Position numbers and translations under genes: made by a program. Of a stretch of 64,000 nt of DNA, positions 24,899-35,300 are shown piece after piece. Under the pieces are notes generated by a model, which was not told the origin of the DNA, searched no databases, and saw only the letters and a program-made list of their open reading frames with translations. Origin of the DNA: Amycolatopsis cihanbeyliensis (GTDB lineage: Bacteria > Actinomycetota > Actinomycetes > Mycobacteriales > Pseudonocardiaceae); contig NZ_VFML01000001.1 in assembly GCF_006715045.1 (NCBI RefSeq), positions 4,990,501-5,054,500 on the forward strand, read 5' to 3'. Every line of letters starts with the position of its first letter. Position 1 is the stretch's first letter.

Positions 24899-26095
24899 AT
24901 GGCCCGCCTCGCCCAGACCGCCGGCTTGACCGACGTGCAGAAGGAGATCCTGTCCACGGTTCGCAGCTTCGTGGACAAGGAGGTCATCCCGCACGCGCAG
25001 GAACTCGAGCACGCCGACACCTACCCGGCGGAGATCGTCGAGGGCATGAAGGAGATGGGCCTGTTCGGTCTCACCATTCCGGAGGAGTACGGCGGGCTCG
25101 GCGAGTCGCTGCTGACCTACGCGCTGGTGGTCGAGGAGATCGCCCGCGGCTGGATGAGCGTCTCCGGCGTGATCAATACGCACTTCATCGTGGCGCACAT
25201 GATCAACCGGCACGGCACCCCGGAGCAGAAGCAGCGGTTCCTGCCGCGCATGGCGACCGGTGAGGTACGCGGCTCGTTCTCCATGTCGGAGCCGGACCTC
25301 GGTTCGGATGTCGCCGCGATCAAGACGAAGGCACGCAAGGAAGGCGATTCCTACGTCATCGACGGCTCGAAGATGTGGCTGACCAACGGCGGCACCTCGA
25401 ATCTCATCGCGTTGCTGGTGCGCACCGAGGAAGGTGCGGAGAAGGCGCACCAGAATCTCACCACCTTTCTGGTGGAGAAGCCGGAGGGATTCGGTGAGGT
25501 CGCGCCGGGTCTCACCATTCCCGGCAAAATCGAGAAAATGGGCTACAAGGGTGTGGACACCACCGAGGCGGTGTTCGACGGTTATCGGATCGGTGCGGAC
25601 TCCGTGCTCGGTACGCAGCCCGGCAGGGGCTTCTCGTACATGATGGACGGAATCGAGGTCGGCAGGGTGAACGTCGCGGCGCGGGCCTGCGGGATCGCGA
25701 TCCGGGCCTTCGAACTCGCCGTCGAGTACGCCCAGCAGCGCGAGAGCTTCGGCAAGCCGATCGCCGAGCACCAGGCGATCGCGTTCAAACTCGCCGAGAT
25801 GGCCACCAAGGTCGAGGCCGCGCACCTGATGATGGTGAACGCCGCGCGGCTCAAGGACGCGGGCGAGCGCAACGACGTCGAGGCCGGGATGGCCAAGCTG
25901 ATCGCCAGCGAGTACTGCGCGGAGGTCACCCAGGAGGCGTTCCGCATCCACGGTGGTTACGGCTACTCCAAGGAGTACGAGATCGAGCGGCTGATGCGCG
26001 AGGCACCGTTCCTGCTCATCGGTGAGGGCACCAGCGAGATCCAGAAGACCATCATCAGCCGGGGACTGCTGCGCGAGTACAAGTCCCGCGGCTGA
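24899..26095 (+). CDS. Acyl-CoA dehydrogenase
   Basis: 398-aa FAD-dependent acyl-CoA dehydrogenase of beta-oxidation or amino-acid breakdown. Seen: the N-terminal helical domain (FGLTIPEEYGGLGES), the middle FAD/substrate motif SFSMSEPDLGSD near residue 125, KMWLTNGG near residue 160, and the C-terminal catalytic base region FLLIGEGTSEIQKT near residue 375. ATG at 24899 follows CAGGAG. It is the last backbone gene before the RHS island; its 3' end lies about 35 bp before the first duplicated leader. Acyl specificity not resolved. Confidence 0.92.
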   Translation: MARLAQTAGLTDVQKEILSTVRSFVDKEVIPHAQELEHADTYPAEIVEGMKEMGLFGLTIPEEYGGLGESLLTYALVVEEIARGWMSVSGVINTHFIVAHMINRHGTPEQKQRFLPRMATGEVRGSFSMSEPDLGSDVAAIKTKARKEGDSYVIDGSKMWLTNGGTSNLIALLVRTEEGAEKAHQNLTTFLVEKPEGFGEVAPGLTIPGKIEKMGYKGVDTTEAVFDGYRIGADSVLGTQPGRGFSYMMDGIEVGRVNVAARACGIAIRAFELAVEYAQQRESFGKPIAEHQAIAFKLAEMATKVEAAHLMMVNAARLKDAGERNDVEAGMAKLIASEYCAEVTQEAFRIHGGYGYSKEYEIERLMREAPFLLIGEGTSEIQKTIISRGLLREYKSRG

Positions 26096-26128
26096 GCTGG
26101 CTGGCAGCCCGGGTTAACCCATCTGCCG

Positions 26129-26282
26129 CACGACGACCGCTGTCGCGATAGCGACTCGTTACCCCGCATCCGCCAACTGGCGGCTGCAGGCCGCCTGTCT
26201 CGCCGGGAGACTCCCAGCCCGGAACATCGAAGTCGCGTGTTCTTGGGGACCCGCGCGGACCGGGGTTAGGGGAGTTGTCTTT
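26129..26282 (+). promoter_or_regulatory. Duplicated structured leader, copy 1
   Basis: The 5' region of the short LamG gene shares long blocks with 27110-27267. It contains hairpin GTCGC-GATA-GCGAC (26142-26155) followed by TCGTTACC, hairpin CCGCC-AACT-GGCGG (26170-26183), a GCCGGGAGACT element, and a 38-nt 3' block (26245-26282) identical in both copies that ends with the GGGGAG ribosome binding site. Loops vary while stems are kept. No known riboswitch class fits; it may be a cis-regulatory RNA or simply recent duplication. Confidence 0.6.
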
Positions 26283-27101
26283 ATGTCGCGTCGAGCAGGG
26301 GCGCGTGGCTGGGCGCTGCGCTCGTTGGCTGTGCTCGCCCTGAGCGCCGTATGGATCACACCGATGCACGCCGCCGCGGAACCATCGGTGGCCGAGGCCA
26401 GCACGCACTGCCCTGTGCACTACCTCCCACTGGACGAGAGTTCGGGCGACCGTGCCGCCGACGTGACCGGCGGCCGGACCGGGACCCTGCACAACGGGGC
26501 GGAGTTCGTCGAGGGGCGCGTGGGTAACGCGGTCTCCCTCGACGGCGTGGACGACCACGTGTCGACCACCGGTGTCAACCTGCGCACCGATACCAGTTTC
26601 AGCGTTTCGGCCTGGGTCTACCTCGAGGAGAAGCCCGGCCAGCAGACCGCCGTCAGCCTCGACGGTGACCGCACCAGCAAGTTCCGGCTCGGCCAGGTGA
26701 TGGACGGGGAACACCGGCTCGGATCGTGGGTGTTCGAGATGCCCGAGTCGGACACCGATGGTGCTCTGTTTACCACGAAGGCGGTATCGACCTGGGAATC
26801 GGAGACGGATACCTGGGTCCACCTTGTTGGAGTGTATGACGCATCGGCTAACCGGATCTGGCTGTACGTCAACGGGACCCGGGTCGGCGACGGCACGGTG
26901 CGGAACACCTGGAACGCGGACGGTGGCCTGCAGATCGGCCGGGGCAAGGCCAACGGTGCCGCCGAAGAGTTCTGGCCCGGCAAGGTCGACGACGTTCGTC
27001 TGTACGTCAGCAGCTTGTCTGACGAGGATGTTGCGGACCTGTACCGGTCCTACCCGGACTCGGCTGGTCCGGTGAGTGGGTCGATCAGTGCATCCTTTTA
27101 G
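26283..27101 (+). CDS. Secreted single-LamG-domain protein
   Basis: 272 aa. A Sec signal peptide spans residues 1-31 (LRSLAVLALSAVWITPMHA) and is 28/30 identical to that of the next gene. The rest is one LamG/concanavalin-like jelly-roll domain (LPLDESSGDRAADVTGGRTG, AVSLDGVDDHVS, WVHLVGVYDASANRIWLYVN), closely similar to the last LamG domain of the next gene. It therefore looks like a miniature of that 1690-aa protein with the middle removed. ATG at 26283 follows TTAGGGGAG. Probable role: an extracellular carbohydrate- or surface-binding partner of the RHS system, or a duplication by-product. Confidence 0.82.
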   Translation: MSRRAGARGWALRSLAVLALSAVWITPMHAAAEPSVAEASTHCPVHYLPLDESSGDRAADVTGGRTGTLHNGAEFVEGRVGNAVSLDGVDDHVSTTGVNLRTDTSFSVSAWVYLEEKPGQQTAVSLDGDRTSKFRLGQVMDGEHRLGSWVFEMPESDTDGALFTTKAVSTWESETDTWVHLVGVYDASANRIWLYVNGTRVGDGTVRNTWNADGGLQIGRGKANGAAEEFWPGKVDDVRLYVSSLSDEDVADLYRSYPDSAGPVSGSISASF

Positions 27102-27109
27102 GCCGTTTG

Positions 27110-27267
27110 ACGCACGCCGATCGGTGTCGCGATAGCGACTCGTTACCGGCATATCCGCCAACCGGCGGCTGCCCGCCGCGGATCTTGCCGGGAGACTGCC
27201 ATTCATCAGGTAAAGGTCGCGTGTTGTCGGGGGACCCGCGCGGACCGGGGTTAGGGGAGTTGTCTTT
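27110..27267 (+). promoter_or_regulatory. Duplicated structured leader, copy 2
   Basis: Counterpart of 26129-26282, upstream of the large LamG gene. The same hairpins are present: GTCGC-GATA-GCGAC at 27126-27139 and CCGCC-AACC-GGCGG at 27155-27168, then the identical 38-nt block at 27230-27267. The two copies differ mainly between 27169 and 27229. The large gene may thus be transcribed on its own rather than by read-through from the short gene. Confidence 0.6.
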
Positions 27268-30200
27268 ATGTTGCGCCGAGCAGGGGCGCGTGGCTGGATG
27301 CTGCGCTCGTTGGCTGTGCTCGCCCTGAGCGCCGTATGGATCACGCCGATGCATGCCGTACCGGCCGCCGCGGCGCCGCCCGCGGCCGAGCCGGTGACCC
27401 GAGCAGCGGACGAGGCAACCGCGCTCACCGCGGCACGGGAGCAGGGCGCCCGGGTCGAGGTGACCAGCTTGACCTCGGAGACAGCCAAGGTCTTCGCCAA
27501 TCCGGAGGGCAACCTCACCCTGGAACAGTCGGTGATGCCGGAACGGGTACGCAAGGACGGCGAATGGGTAGACGTAGACACTACCTTGGAGCGGCGAGCC
27601 GACGGCACGATCGCCGCGAAGGCATCCCCGGTCGGGACCTCGTTCTCCGCGGGTGGCGATGCGGCCCTGGCCAGGATCGTCAATGACGGCAAGGAACTCG
27701 CACTGAACTGGCCGGAGAAACTGCCCGAGCCGGTGCTCTCCGGGGATTCGGCCACGTATCCGGAAGTCATGCCCGGGGTGGACCTGCGGGTGCGTGCCAG
27801 CCTACGCGGCTTCGCGCACGAGCTGGTAGTGAAGACCCCTGAGGCGGCAGCCAACCCGGAGCTCGAGGAGATCGACTTCAACCTGCGTACCGAAGGCGTG
27901 CGGGTCAGTGCGGACGAGGCGGGCAACATCAAGGCGGTGGACGAGGCCGGAACCACGGTATTCCACGCCCCTGCGCCCCGCATGTGGGATTCCTCAGGGA
28001 AGGCGGCCGTAGCCTCGCCGCGCTCCGCGGCCGAGCCTCGACCCAAGGACGCCGCCGTTGGCGTGCGCGTCGACGCGGACGGCGTATCCCTCTTGCCGGA
28101 CAAGGAACTACTCACTGACCGGACAGCGAAGTTCCCGCTGGTGATCGATCCGGACTTCAGCGCCGTTGCTCCGGAAAAGTCGGCCTGGACCCTGGTTCGC
28201 CGCTCGCATCCGAACAACTCGCACTGGAATCTTTCCCCGCGCGACGACGACGAACGCTACAAGGGAGTCGCCAGAGTCGGGCACGCCCCCGGTTGGCCGA
28301 GCGAGTACCTTGACCGTTCCGTTTTCCGGTTCCCCACCGGGGTGCTGCGAGGTTCGCGAATCCAGCGGGCGGAGTTCCAGATCTATCAGGTGTGGAAGCA
28401 CTCGCACACCTGCGATCCGAACCAGGTCCCGCCGATGTACCTGCACCTGACCAGCCCGATCGGGACGGGAACCACCTGGAACAACCAGCCGGAGTGGTAC
28501 CGGCACCTTTCCTCCGCCCGGTCCACGGCGAAGGCTGGGCAGTCCTGCGGCCCCACCTGGATCGGCATGGACGCCAAGAGCGCGGTCCAGCAGGGCGCGG
28601 ACGCCGGCTGGGGTGATATCCACCTCGGTATCAAAGCCTCTTACGGCGACGAAGGAAACAACAACGACGCGGCCTGGAAACGGTTCCACGTCAAGCAGGA
28701 GAACGGTGTACGCTTCTTCCCCAAGCTGTCGGTGACCTTCAACCGCAAACCGAACGCGCCGCACTGGGTGGGAACCAACCCGACGCTGCCCGATCCCTGC
28801 CGGTGGTGCGAGGGCAAGCGCTACTACGGCGGGGACCAGATCACCCTGCAGGGCAGGCTGAGTGACCCGGATGGCGGCCAGCTGCGGGCCAACTGGACGG
28901 CGACGATGCAACCGTCCGGCCAGACCGTCCATCGAGAACAGTGGCTCGCTTCCGGATCGACCTACGGGACATCACTCGATGTGAGCGACAAGCACGGCCA
29001 GACAGTCAACTGGTCGGTGCACGGGCATGATGGAGCCCTCGGCGGCCCGAGTGCCGATGGACCGTCCTTCACCGTGGACAGACAGGCTCCTGACGCTCAG
29101 CCGGGCGTCGCCGGACGCCTCTACCAGGAAGACAACGCCTGGCACGGCGGCGTTGGCGTTCGGGATCGGTTCACCTTCACGTCTAACGGTGTCGGCGATG
29201 TCGACCACTACCTGTACGGGTTCACCGATCCACCGACCACCAGGGTGGACGCCGACGCCCTTGGCGGGGACGCGAAAGTGTGGATCGAGCCGCCGAGGGA
29301 CGGACCGGTCGATCTGTATGTGCAGAGCGTGGACCGTGCTGGTCTACGCAGTCCGATGCGCGTATATCACTTCTACGTCCGAGCCGGCAACGGTCCGGCT
29401 TCGCACTGGTCGCTGGACGGAGATGCCACCGACGACGCCTTCCTCGGTGACCGCGACGGCACGGTGAACGGAGGCGCGACCTGGGGCCCGGGCGCGGTCG
29501 GCGCCGGTATCCAACTGGACGGCATTGACGACGACATCACCGCCCCGAACACGCTGCGTACGAACGCGAGCTTCTCGGCCTCGGCCTGGATGCGGGCCGA
29601 CGACCCAGGAAACCGGATTCGCACGGCAGTCTCGCAGGACGGCGAGTACACGAGTGGGTTCGTGCTTCAGACCATGGAAGACGGCCGATGGCGGTTCATG
29701 CTTCCTGGCGGCGACGTACCACCGGACGCTGCGGCGAAGGTTCTGGGCGATCATCCGATGTCGACCAAGCCGATCCAGCCAGGCAAGTGGACGCACGTGA
29801 CCGGCGTGTATGACGCTGAGGAGAAAGCCGCCTCCCTCTATGTCAACGGTGTCTTGGTGGACTCGGTTCCATACTACGTCGATTGGAGTTCCGTTGGCCC
29901 CGTACGGATAGGGCGCGGGATCTGGCAAGGTCGAATGGTCGATCCCTGGTCGGGCGCGATTGACGAGGTCGCACTCTACGATCGGGCACTCTCGGCGACA
30001 GACGTGCAAGCACTGGTTTCTCAAGACAACGTCCAGATAGGACATTGGAAGTTCGATGAGAACAAGGACGGCGGCGCGGTCGGTAGCACGACCGCGCGAA
30101 ACGCGGTCGCTGGCGGCGATGCCGGAATTCTCACCAACGGCGCCACGTTCGTGCCGGAAGGTGCGGTAAGTGGATCGGTTCAGCTCGACGGCGTGGATGA

Positions 30201-32340
30201 CCATGTCCTCACGAACGGTCCAGCGGTACGCACGGACCGCAGCTTCACGGTCGCCGGCTGGGTGAAGCCCGACCGGCTGGCGCCCGAGAACGGTTCGCTG
30301 ACCATGGTCAGCCAGGACGGAACCGTGAACAGCGGCTTTATGCTTCAGCAACGCGCCGGTGGCTGGATGTTCCTGGTAATGGACCCGACCCAGGAGGATG
30401 GTGTGGTCGGAACCGCCTGGTCGGGTGAAGGTACCGCGTCAATTGGCCAGTGGACGCACGTAGCCGGGGTGTTCGACGCGACAACCAACGAGGTTGCGGT
30501 GTATGTCAATGGAGAACTGGCCGACACCGGCACGCTCGACGGAAGCTGGAACGCCACCGGTCCGCTGGTGATCGGTCGTGGCATGTGGCGTGGCAACAAG
30601 GTCGACTATTGGCCGGGTGCGCTCGATGAGATTCGGGTGTACAGCCGGACTCTGGACGAAGCCGAGGTCAAGGGCATCGTCAAGCAGGACGACGTGGTAG
30701 CCGCTTCATGGAAGTTGGACGGCAACGCCCGGAACTCGGCGGATGCGGACAAGCACGGCACGTTGCACAACTATCCGTCCTGGACCGAAGGTCAAACTGA
30801 CAATCCTGATGCCGGTGATCTCGCAGCCGAGTTGGACGGCGAGAGCGAGTACGTCAGCGCACCGTCCGCGGTAGACACCTCGCAAAGCTTCTCCGTGTCG
30901 GCCTGGGTCAAGCTCGACCAAGCGTCAACCGGATGGGAAACGGTGGTCAGCCAGAATGGCCAGCACACAGCGGCATTAAACCTGGCGCACAATGCCGGTA
31001 CGTTCGCTGTCGCCATGCACGGACCGGATACGGTCTATCCGAGCGCGATTACTCGGGTGCACTCGGAGCAGCGGGCGCAGGCCGGGGTGTGGACGCATCT
31101 GGCCGCGGTGTATGACCAGCCCGCAGGTGAGCTTCGACTCTACGTCAACGGTGTCTTGGCCGGGAGCGGCAAGTTCACCGAAGCATGGAAGGCGGAGGGT
31201 GAGCTGAACATCGGCCGTGCCCGATGGCGGGACCAGTGGATCAATCACCTACCGGGTGCGATCGACGATGTGAAGCTGTACAGTCGCGCGCTGTTCGCGG
31301 ATGAGGTCCGGCTACAGGCTGGCCGCGATCTGAGCCTGATACACAACCACAAGCTGGACGAAAGCTCCGGCGACCAGGCAGCCGATGCGATCGGCGGTCG
31401 GACCGGAACCCTGCACAACGGAGCCGAGTTCACCGAGGGGCGCACGGGCAACGCCGTTTCCCTGGACGGTGTAGATGACCACGTATCGACTACCGGGGTA
31501 GACCTACGCACCGATACCAGTTTCACGGTGTCCACCTGGGTCTACCTCGACGAACGTGGTGGGCAGCCAACCGCTGTCAGCTTGGACGGCGACCGTACCA
31601 GCAAGTTCCGACTGGGCCATGTACAGGACGCGGAGACCCGGCTCGGCCTCTGGGCATTCGAGATGCCCGAGTCAGATTCAGACGGTGCACAAGTTACGGA
31701 TGCGGCACTGTCGATTCGCGAATCGGAATTAAACACGTGGGTCCATCTCGTTGGCATCTACGATGCTCCGGCAAATAAAATCTGGCTGTATGTCAACAGT
31801 AACCGGATCGACGATGGAACGGTGCAGAACACTTGGAACGCGGAAGGAAGCCTGCAAATTGGTCGAGGTAAAGCCGATGGTGCGGCCGACGGCTTCTGGC
31901 CAGGAAAGGTAGATGACGTCCGACTGTATACCGGTGGCCTTTCCGGTGACCGGATATCTTCTTTGTATCAATCCTATCCCGATGAGTCTGATCCGATGGT
32001 GCCGACTTTCGCCGAAGGAAGCCTGCTGCGCGCGCCAGATGCGCCGAACCATTCCGACGCCGTCACTATTCGCCTGGTCGCCGGTGGTGCCCGTATCGGT
32101 ATCGCCACTGAAGAAGAGTTGCAAGGCACTGGGCACGGTCACCACGAGGTCATGGAACTGCCGTGGGCCGCGTTGAAGCTGCTGCCCACCCAGATAGCTA
32201 CCGGAACCCTGGTCCAGGCACCAAACTCCGAGCAAGTATGGCGCATCGAAGGGGAAGGCCGGGTAGCGACGAGCGGAACCGGCGACGTGCAGTTGATTCC
32301 CCTGCGCGTGCTCAACTCCTATCCGGAAATAAGTGACTAA
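27268..32340 (+). CDS. Large secreted LamG-repeat / DNRLRE-type protein, RHS companion
   Basis: 1690 aa. Signal peptide 1-35; residues ~60-300 resemble the N-terminal region of actinobacterial DNRLRE/LamG RHS-companion proteins (VDVDTTLERRADGTI, VMPGVDLRVRASLRGFAHEL); a DNRLRE-like carbohydrate-binding jelly roll at ~300-490 (YLDRSVFRFPTGVLRGSRIQ); Ig-like segments to ~700; then four LamG domains starting near residues 712, 924, 1146 and 1360, each with a conserved LDG(V/I)DD and WTH(V/L) pattern; and a unique C-terminal tail. ATG at 27268 follows TTAGGGGAG. The RHS gene begins 42 bp downstream in the same orientation. The inferred role is extracellular surface binding that accompanies RHS toxin delivery. 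Confidence 0.85.
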   Translation: MLRRAGARGWMLRSLAVLALSAVWITPMHAVPAAAAPPAAEPVTRAADEATALTAAREQGARVEVTSLTSETAKVFANPEGNLTLEQSVMPERVRKDGEWVDVDTTLERRADGTIAAKASPVGTSFSAGGDAALARIVNDGKELALNWPEKLPEPVLSGDSATYPEVMPGVDLRVRASLRGFAHELVVKTPEAAANPELEEIDFNLRTEGVRVSADEAGNIKAVDEAGTTVFHAPAPRMWDSSGKAAVASPRSAAEPRPKDAAVGVRVDADGVSLLPDKELLTDRTAKFPLVIDPDFSAVAPEKSAWTLVRRSHPNNSHWNLSPRDDDERYKGVARVGHAPGWPSEYLDRSVFRFPTGVLRGSRIQRAEFQIYQVWKHSHTCDPNQVPPMYLHLTSPIGTGTTWNNQPEWYRHLSSARSTAKAGQSCGPTWIGMDAKSAVQQGADAGWGDIHLGIKASYGDEGNNNDAAWKRFHVKQENGVRFFPKLSVTFNRKPNAPHWVGTNPTLPDPCRWCEGKRYYGGDQITLQGRLSDPDGGQLRANWTATMQPSGQTVHREQWLASGSTYGTSLDVSDKHGQTVNWSVHGHDGALGGPSADGPSFTVDRQAPDAQPGVAGRLYQEDNAWHGGVGVRDRFTFTSNGVGDVDHYLYGFTDPPTTRVDADALGGDAKVWIEPPRDGPVDLYVQSVDRAGLRSPMRVYHFYVRAGNGPASHWSLDGDATDDAFLGDRDGTVNGGATWGPGAVGAGIQLDGIDDDITAPNTLRTNASFSASAWMRADDPGNRIRTAVSQDGEYTSGFVLQTMEDGRWRFMLPGGDVPPDAAAKVLGDHPMSTKPIQPGKWTHVTGVYDAEEKAASLYVNGVLVDSVPYYVDWSSVGPVRIGRGIWQGRMVDPWSGAIDEVALYDRALSATDVQALVSQDNVQIGHWKFDENKDGGAVGSTTARNAVAGGDAGILTNGATFVPEGAVSGSVQLDGVDDHVLTNGPAVRTDRSFTVAGWVKPDRLAPENGSLTMVSQDGTVNSGFMLQQRAGGWMFLVMDPTQEDGVVGTAWSGEGTASIGQWTHVAGVFDATTNEVAVYVNGELADTGTLDGSWNATGPLVIGRGMWRGNKVDYWPGALDEIRVYSRTLDEAEVKGIVKQDDVVAASWKLDGNARNSADADKHGTLHNYPSWTEGQTDNPDAGDLAAELDGESEYVSAPSAVDTSQSFSVSAWVKLDQASTGWETVVSQNGQHTAALNLAHNAGTFAVAMHGPDTVYPSAITRVHSEQRAQAGVWTHLAAVYDQPAGELRLYVNGVLAGSGKFTEAWKAEGELNIGRARWRDQWINHLPGAIDDVKLYSRALFADEVRLQAGRDLSLIHNHKLDESSGDQAADAIGGRTGTLHNGAEFTEGRTGNAVSLDGVDDHVSTTGVDLRTDTSFTVSTWVYLDERGGQPTAVSLDGDRTSKFRLGHVQDAETRLGLWAFEMPESDSDGAQVTDAALSIRESELNTWVHLVGIYDAPANKIWLYVNSNRIDDGTVQNTWNAEGSLQIGRGKADGAADGFWPGKVDDVRLYTGGLSGDRISSLYQSYPDESDPMVPTFAEGSLLRAPDAPNHSDAVTIRLVAGGARIGIATEEELQGTGHGHHEVMELPWAALKLLPTQIATGTLVQAPNSEQVWRIEGEGRVATSGTGDVQLIPLRVLNSYPEISD

Positions 32341-32382
32341 TCGTTGCCGTTTCCTTTGACTGATCCCGATCCGGGAGGAATC

Positions 32383-35300
32383 GTGAGACCACTGCGGAGA
32401 GACAACCGTCGCAGGGCCGTCGGTCGTAAACGGGCCGTGGCGTTGGCGGCGGTCATCGCGGCGAACGTGCTCGTCGCGGTCAGCGCCCCGTCCGTGGCGA
32501 CCGCCGCCGGTGGCCCGTCGGTGCCGTTGCCGGATACGGATTCGGTTCCGGTGTCCGAGCAGTCGATGGAGCCACGGCTGCCGGACGAGGTGAGTCGGGA
32601 CGCGCTACATGGTGACCAACCTGCGGGCGATCCCGGTGGTGGTAACGCGGGAAGCGGCACGCACACGGCGACCTCGTTGTCGCCATCCGCTACCTGGGAC
32701 GTTTCGGCGCAGACTGGTAGTTTTGCCTGGTCCTACCCGCTCCGGGTGCCGCCCGCACCGGGTGAGCTGACCCCGGAACTGGCGCTGTCCTACTCCTCGT
32801 CGAAGGTAGACGGGCTCACCAGCGCCAGCAACACGCAGGCGTCCTGGGTCGGCGACGGGTGGAGCTTCTGGCCGGGCTTCATCGAACGCAGCTACGGCAG
32901 TTGCGCCGAGGATCTGCCAGGCGAACCCAAGGACAACCCGTTCGACCTGTGCTGGCGCAGCGACAACGCCATGCTGTCCTTCGGCGGGTCCGGTTCCAGG
33001 TTAATCCGGGATGAGGGCACCGGGGTATGGCGGCCGGAGCAGGACGACGGCTCCCGGATCGAGCGACTGACCGGAGCCGGGAACGGGGACAACAATGGGG
33101 AGTACTGGAAGGTCACTGATACCGAGGGAACCCAGTACTTCTATGGCTCGAAATCCGCAGCAAAGTCGACCTGGACAGTACCGGTCTATGGTGACGACGC
33201 GGGCGAGCCTTGCCACGCAGGTGGTTTCGACGACTCGTTCTGCACCCAGGCATACCGCTGGAACCTGGACAAGGTGATCGACGCCAACGGCAATATGATC
33301 ACATACACATATCAGACGGAGAGCAACAAGTACGGGCGCAACAAGAACGACACGCCGACTTCCTATGTTCGGGGTGGCTGGCTGGAACGGATCGAGTACG
33401 GACTCCGTGCGGGAGAGCCCACTCCGGCCTCCGGCAGGGTGTTGCTCAGCACGGCCGATCGATGTGTGCCTGGTTCGACCTGTACGCCGGACAAGGAGGA
33501 GAACTGGCCGGAAGTGCCGTGGCGGTTGAACTGCGACGGCGACACCTGCGAGGACTACCAGCAGTCCCCGAGCTTCTGGTCCACTAAACGGCTGAGCAAG
33601 ATCACCACCCAGGTTCGGCAGGATGATGGCTACCGTGACGTGGATTCGTGGACGCTGCGGCACGAGTACCCGGATCCCGGCGACGGGGAGAAACCCGCGT
33701 TGTGGCTTGCGGGCGTGACGCACACCGGGCACGTCGGAGGTACCGCGGAGTTGCCCGAGGTGACCTTCGAAGGAGTTAAGAAACCGAACCGGGTGAAGGC
33801 GATCGATGGGCACGCGGCGTTGATCCGTTATCGGATGAACGCGATCGTCTCCGAGTCCGGTGGGGTCACTTCGATCAAGTATGCCGAACCGGATTGTTCG
33901 GCTGATTCGTTGCCGGACAAGCCGGAGACGAACAGCAAGCGTTGCTTCCCGGTCACCTGGTCCGCGCCGTACTCGGCCGAACGGACCGACTACTTCCACA
34001 AGTATGTGGTGGAGTCGGTGACCCAGCTCGACCGGCTCGGCAGCTCGGTCGGTGATGTGACCAGCTACGAGTACCTGGATGGTGCCGCGTGGCACTACGG
34101 CCGTTCCGAGCTGACCGAGGACGAGGACAAGACGTGGAACGAGTTCCGCGGCTTCGGCCGGGTCCGGATTCGGAAAGGTAGCGGCCACGACGGGCCGGTC
34201 ACGCTCACCGAGAACCGGTACTTCCGTGGATTGAACGGGGACAAGTTGCCGGACGGCACACGATCGGTCTCGGTCACCGATTCCGAAGGCGGTAGCTATC
34301 CGGACCACGACTGGCTGTCCGGCGTCCAGCTGGAGACCATCACCTACAACGGCGAAGGCGGACCGGTGGTGGGGAAGACCATCACCGAACCCAGCTGGCA
34401 GGGCCCAACGGCCACCCGAGGTGATCTAAAAGCATACCTGGTCAACACCGGGGTAGAGCGGACCATTACCCCACTCGAGACCGGTGGTAACCGGATCACC
34501 CGCATCGAGACGGAGTATGACGACAAAGGCATGCCGACAGAGGTCGACGACCTGGGCGAGGTCGGAAACCCGGAAGACGATCTCTGCACCCGGACCAGTT
34601 ACGCACGCAACACCGACCGATGGTTGCTGTCCTTCCCGAAGCAGACCGAGACCGTGTCGGCACACTGCGGGGCCACACCCAGCTACCCGGATGACGCGGT
34701 GTCGGGAACCCGAAATTCCTACGACGGCCAGACGTTCGGTGCCGCGCCGACCAAGGGAAACGTTACCCGCACAGAGGAGCTGAGCGAACGCACCGCACAA
34801 GAGGCCACCTACGTCACCACGGAGACCGTGAGTTACGACGGGTACGGCCGGCCGGCCGAGGTCAAGGACGCGTTGAACCGGAGCACGACGACGGAGTACA
34901 CCTCGACTGCCGGTGGCCCGGTGACCAAGACCGTCGTAACCAATGCCAAGGGACATGCGACGACAACCACGCTCGACCCCGCTTGGGGGAAGCCGGTGAA
35001 GGTCGTGGACGCCAACGGCAACACCACTGAGGTCACCTATGACGCCTTGGGACGCAAAACCGACGTATGGCTGCCGATCCGGCTCAGGTCAAAACACGAC
35101 CGGGGTAGTTACGAGTATTCCTACCGGATCTCGCGCGACGAGCCGTCGGTGGTGACCACCACGAAGGTTGGTCCCAACGGTTTCTACACCACCAGCAAGC
35201 AACTCTACGATGGCCTGCTGCGGCTCCGGCAGACGCAAACGCCCGCGCCAGGTGGCGGCCGGTTGCTGACCGACACTCGCTATGACTCGGCGGGCCGGAC

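Noticed and set aside
26129..27267. Possible c-di-AMP (ydaO) or c-di-GMP riboswitch in the LamG leaders
   Set aside because: Superficial GGGGACCC and GUUACC matches only; the conserved core sequences and order of those riboswitches are missing.
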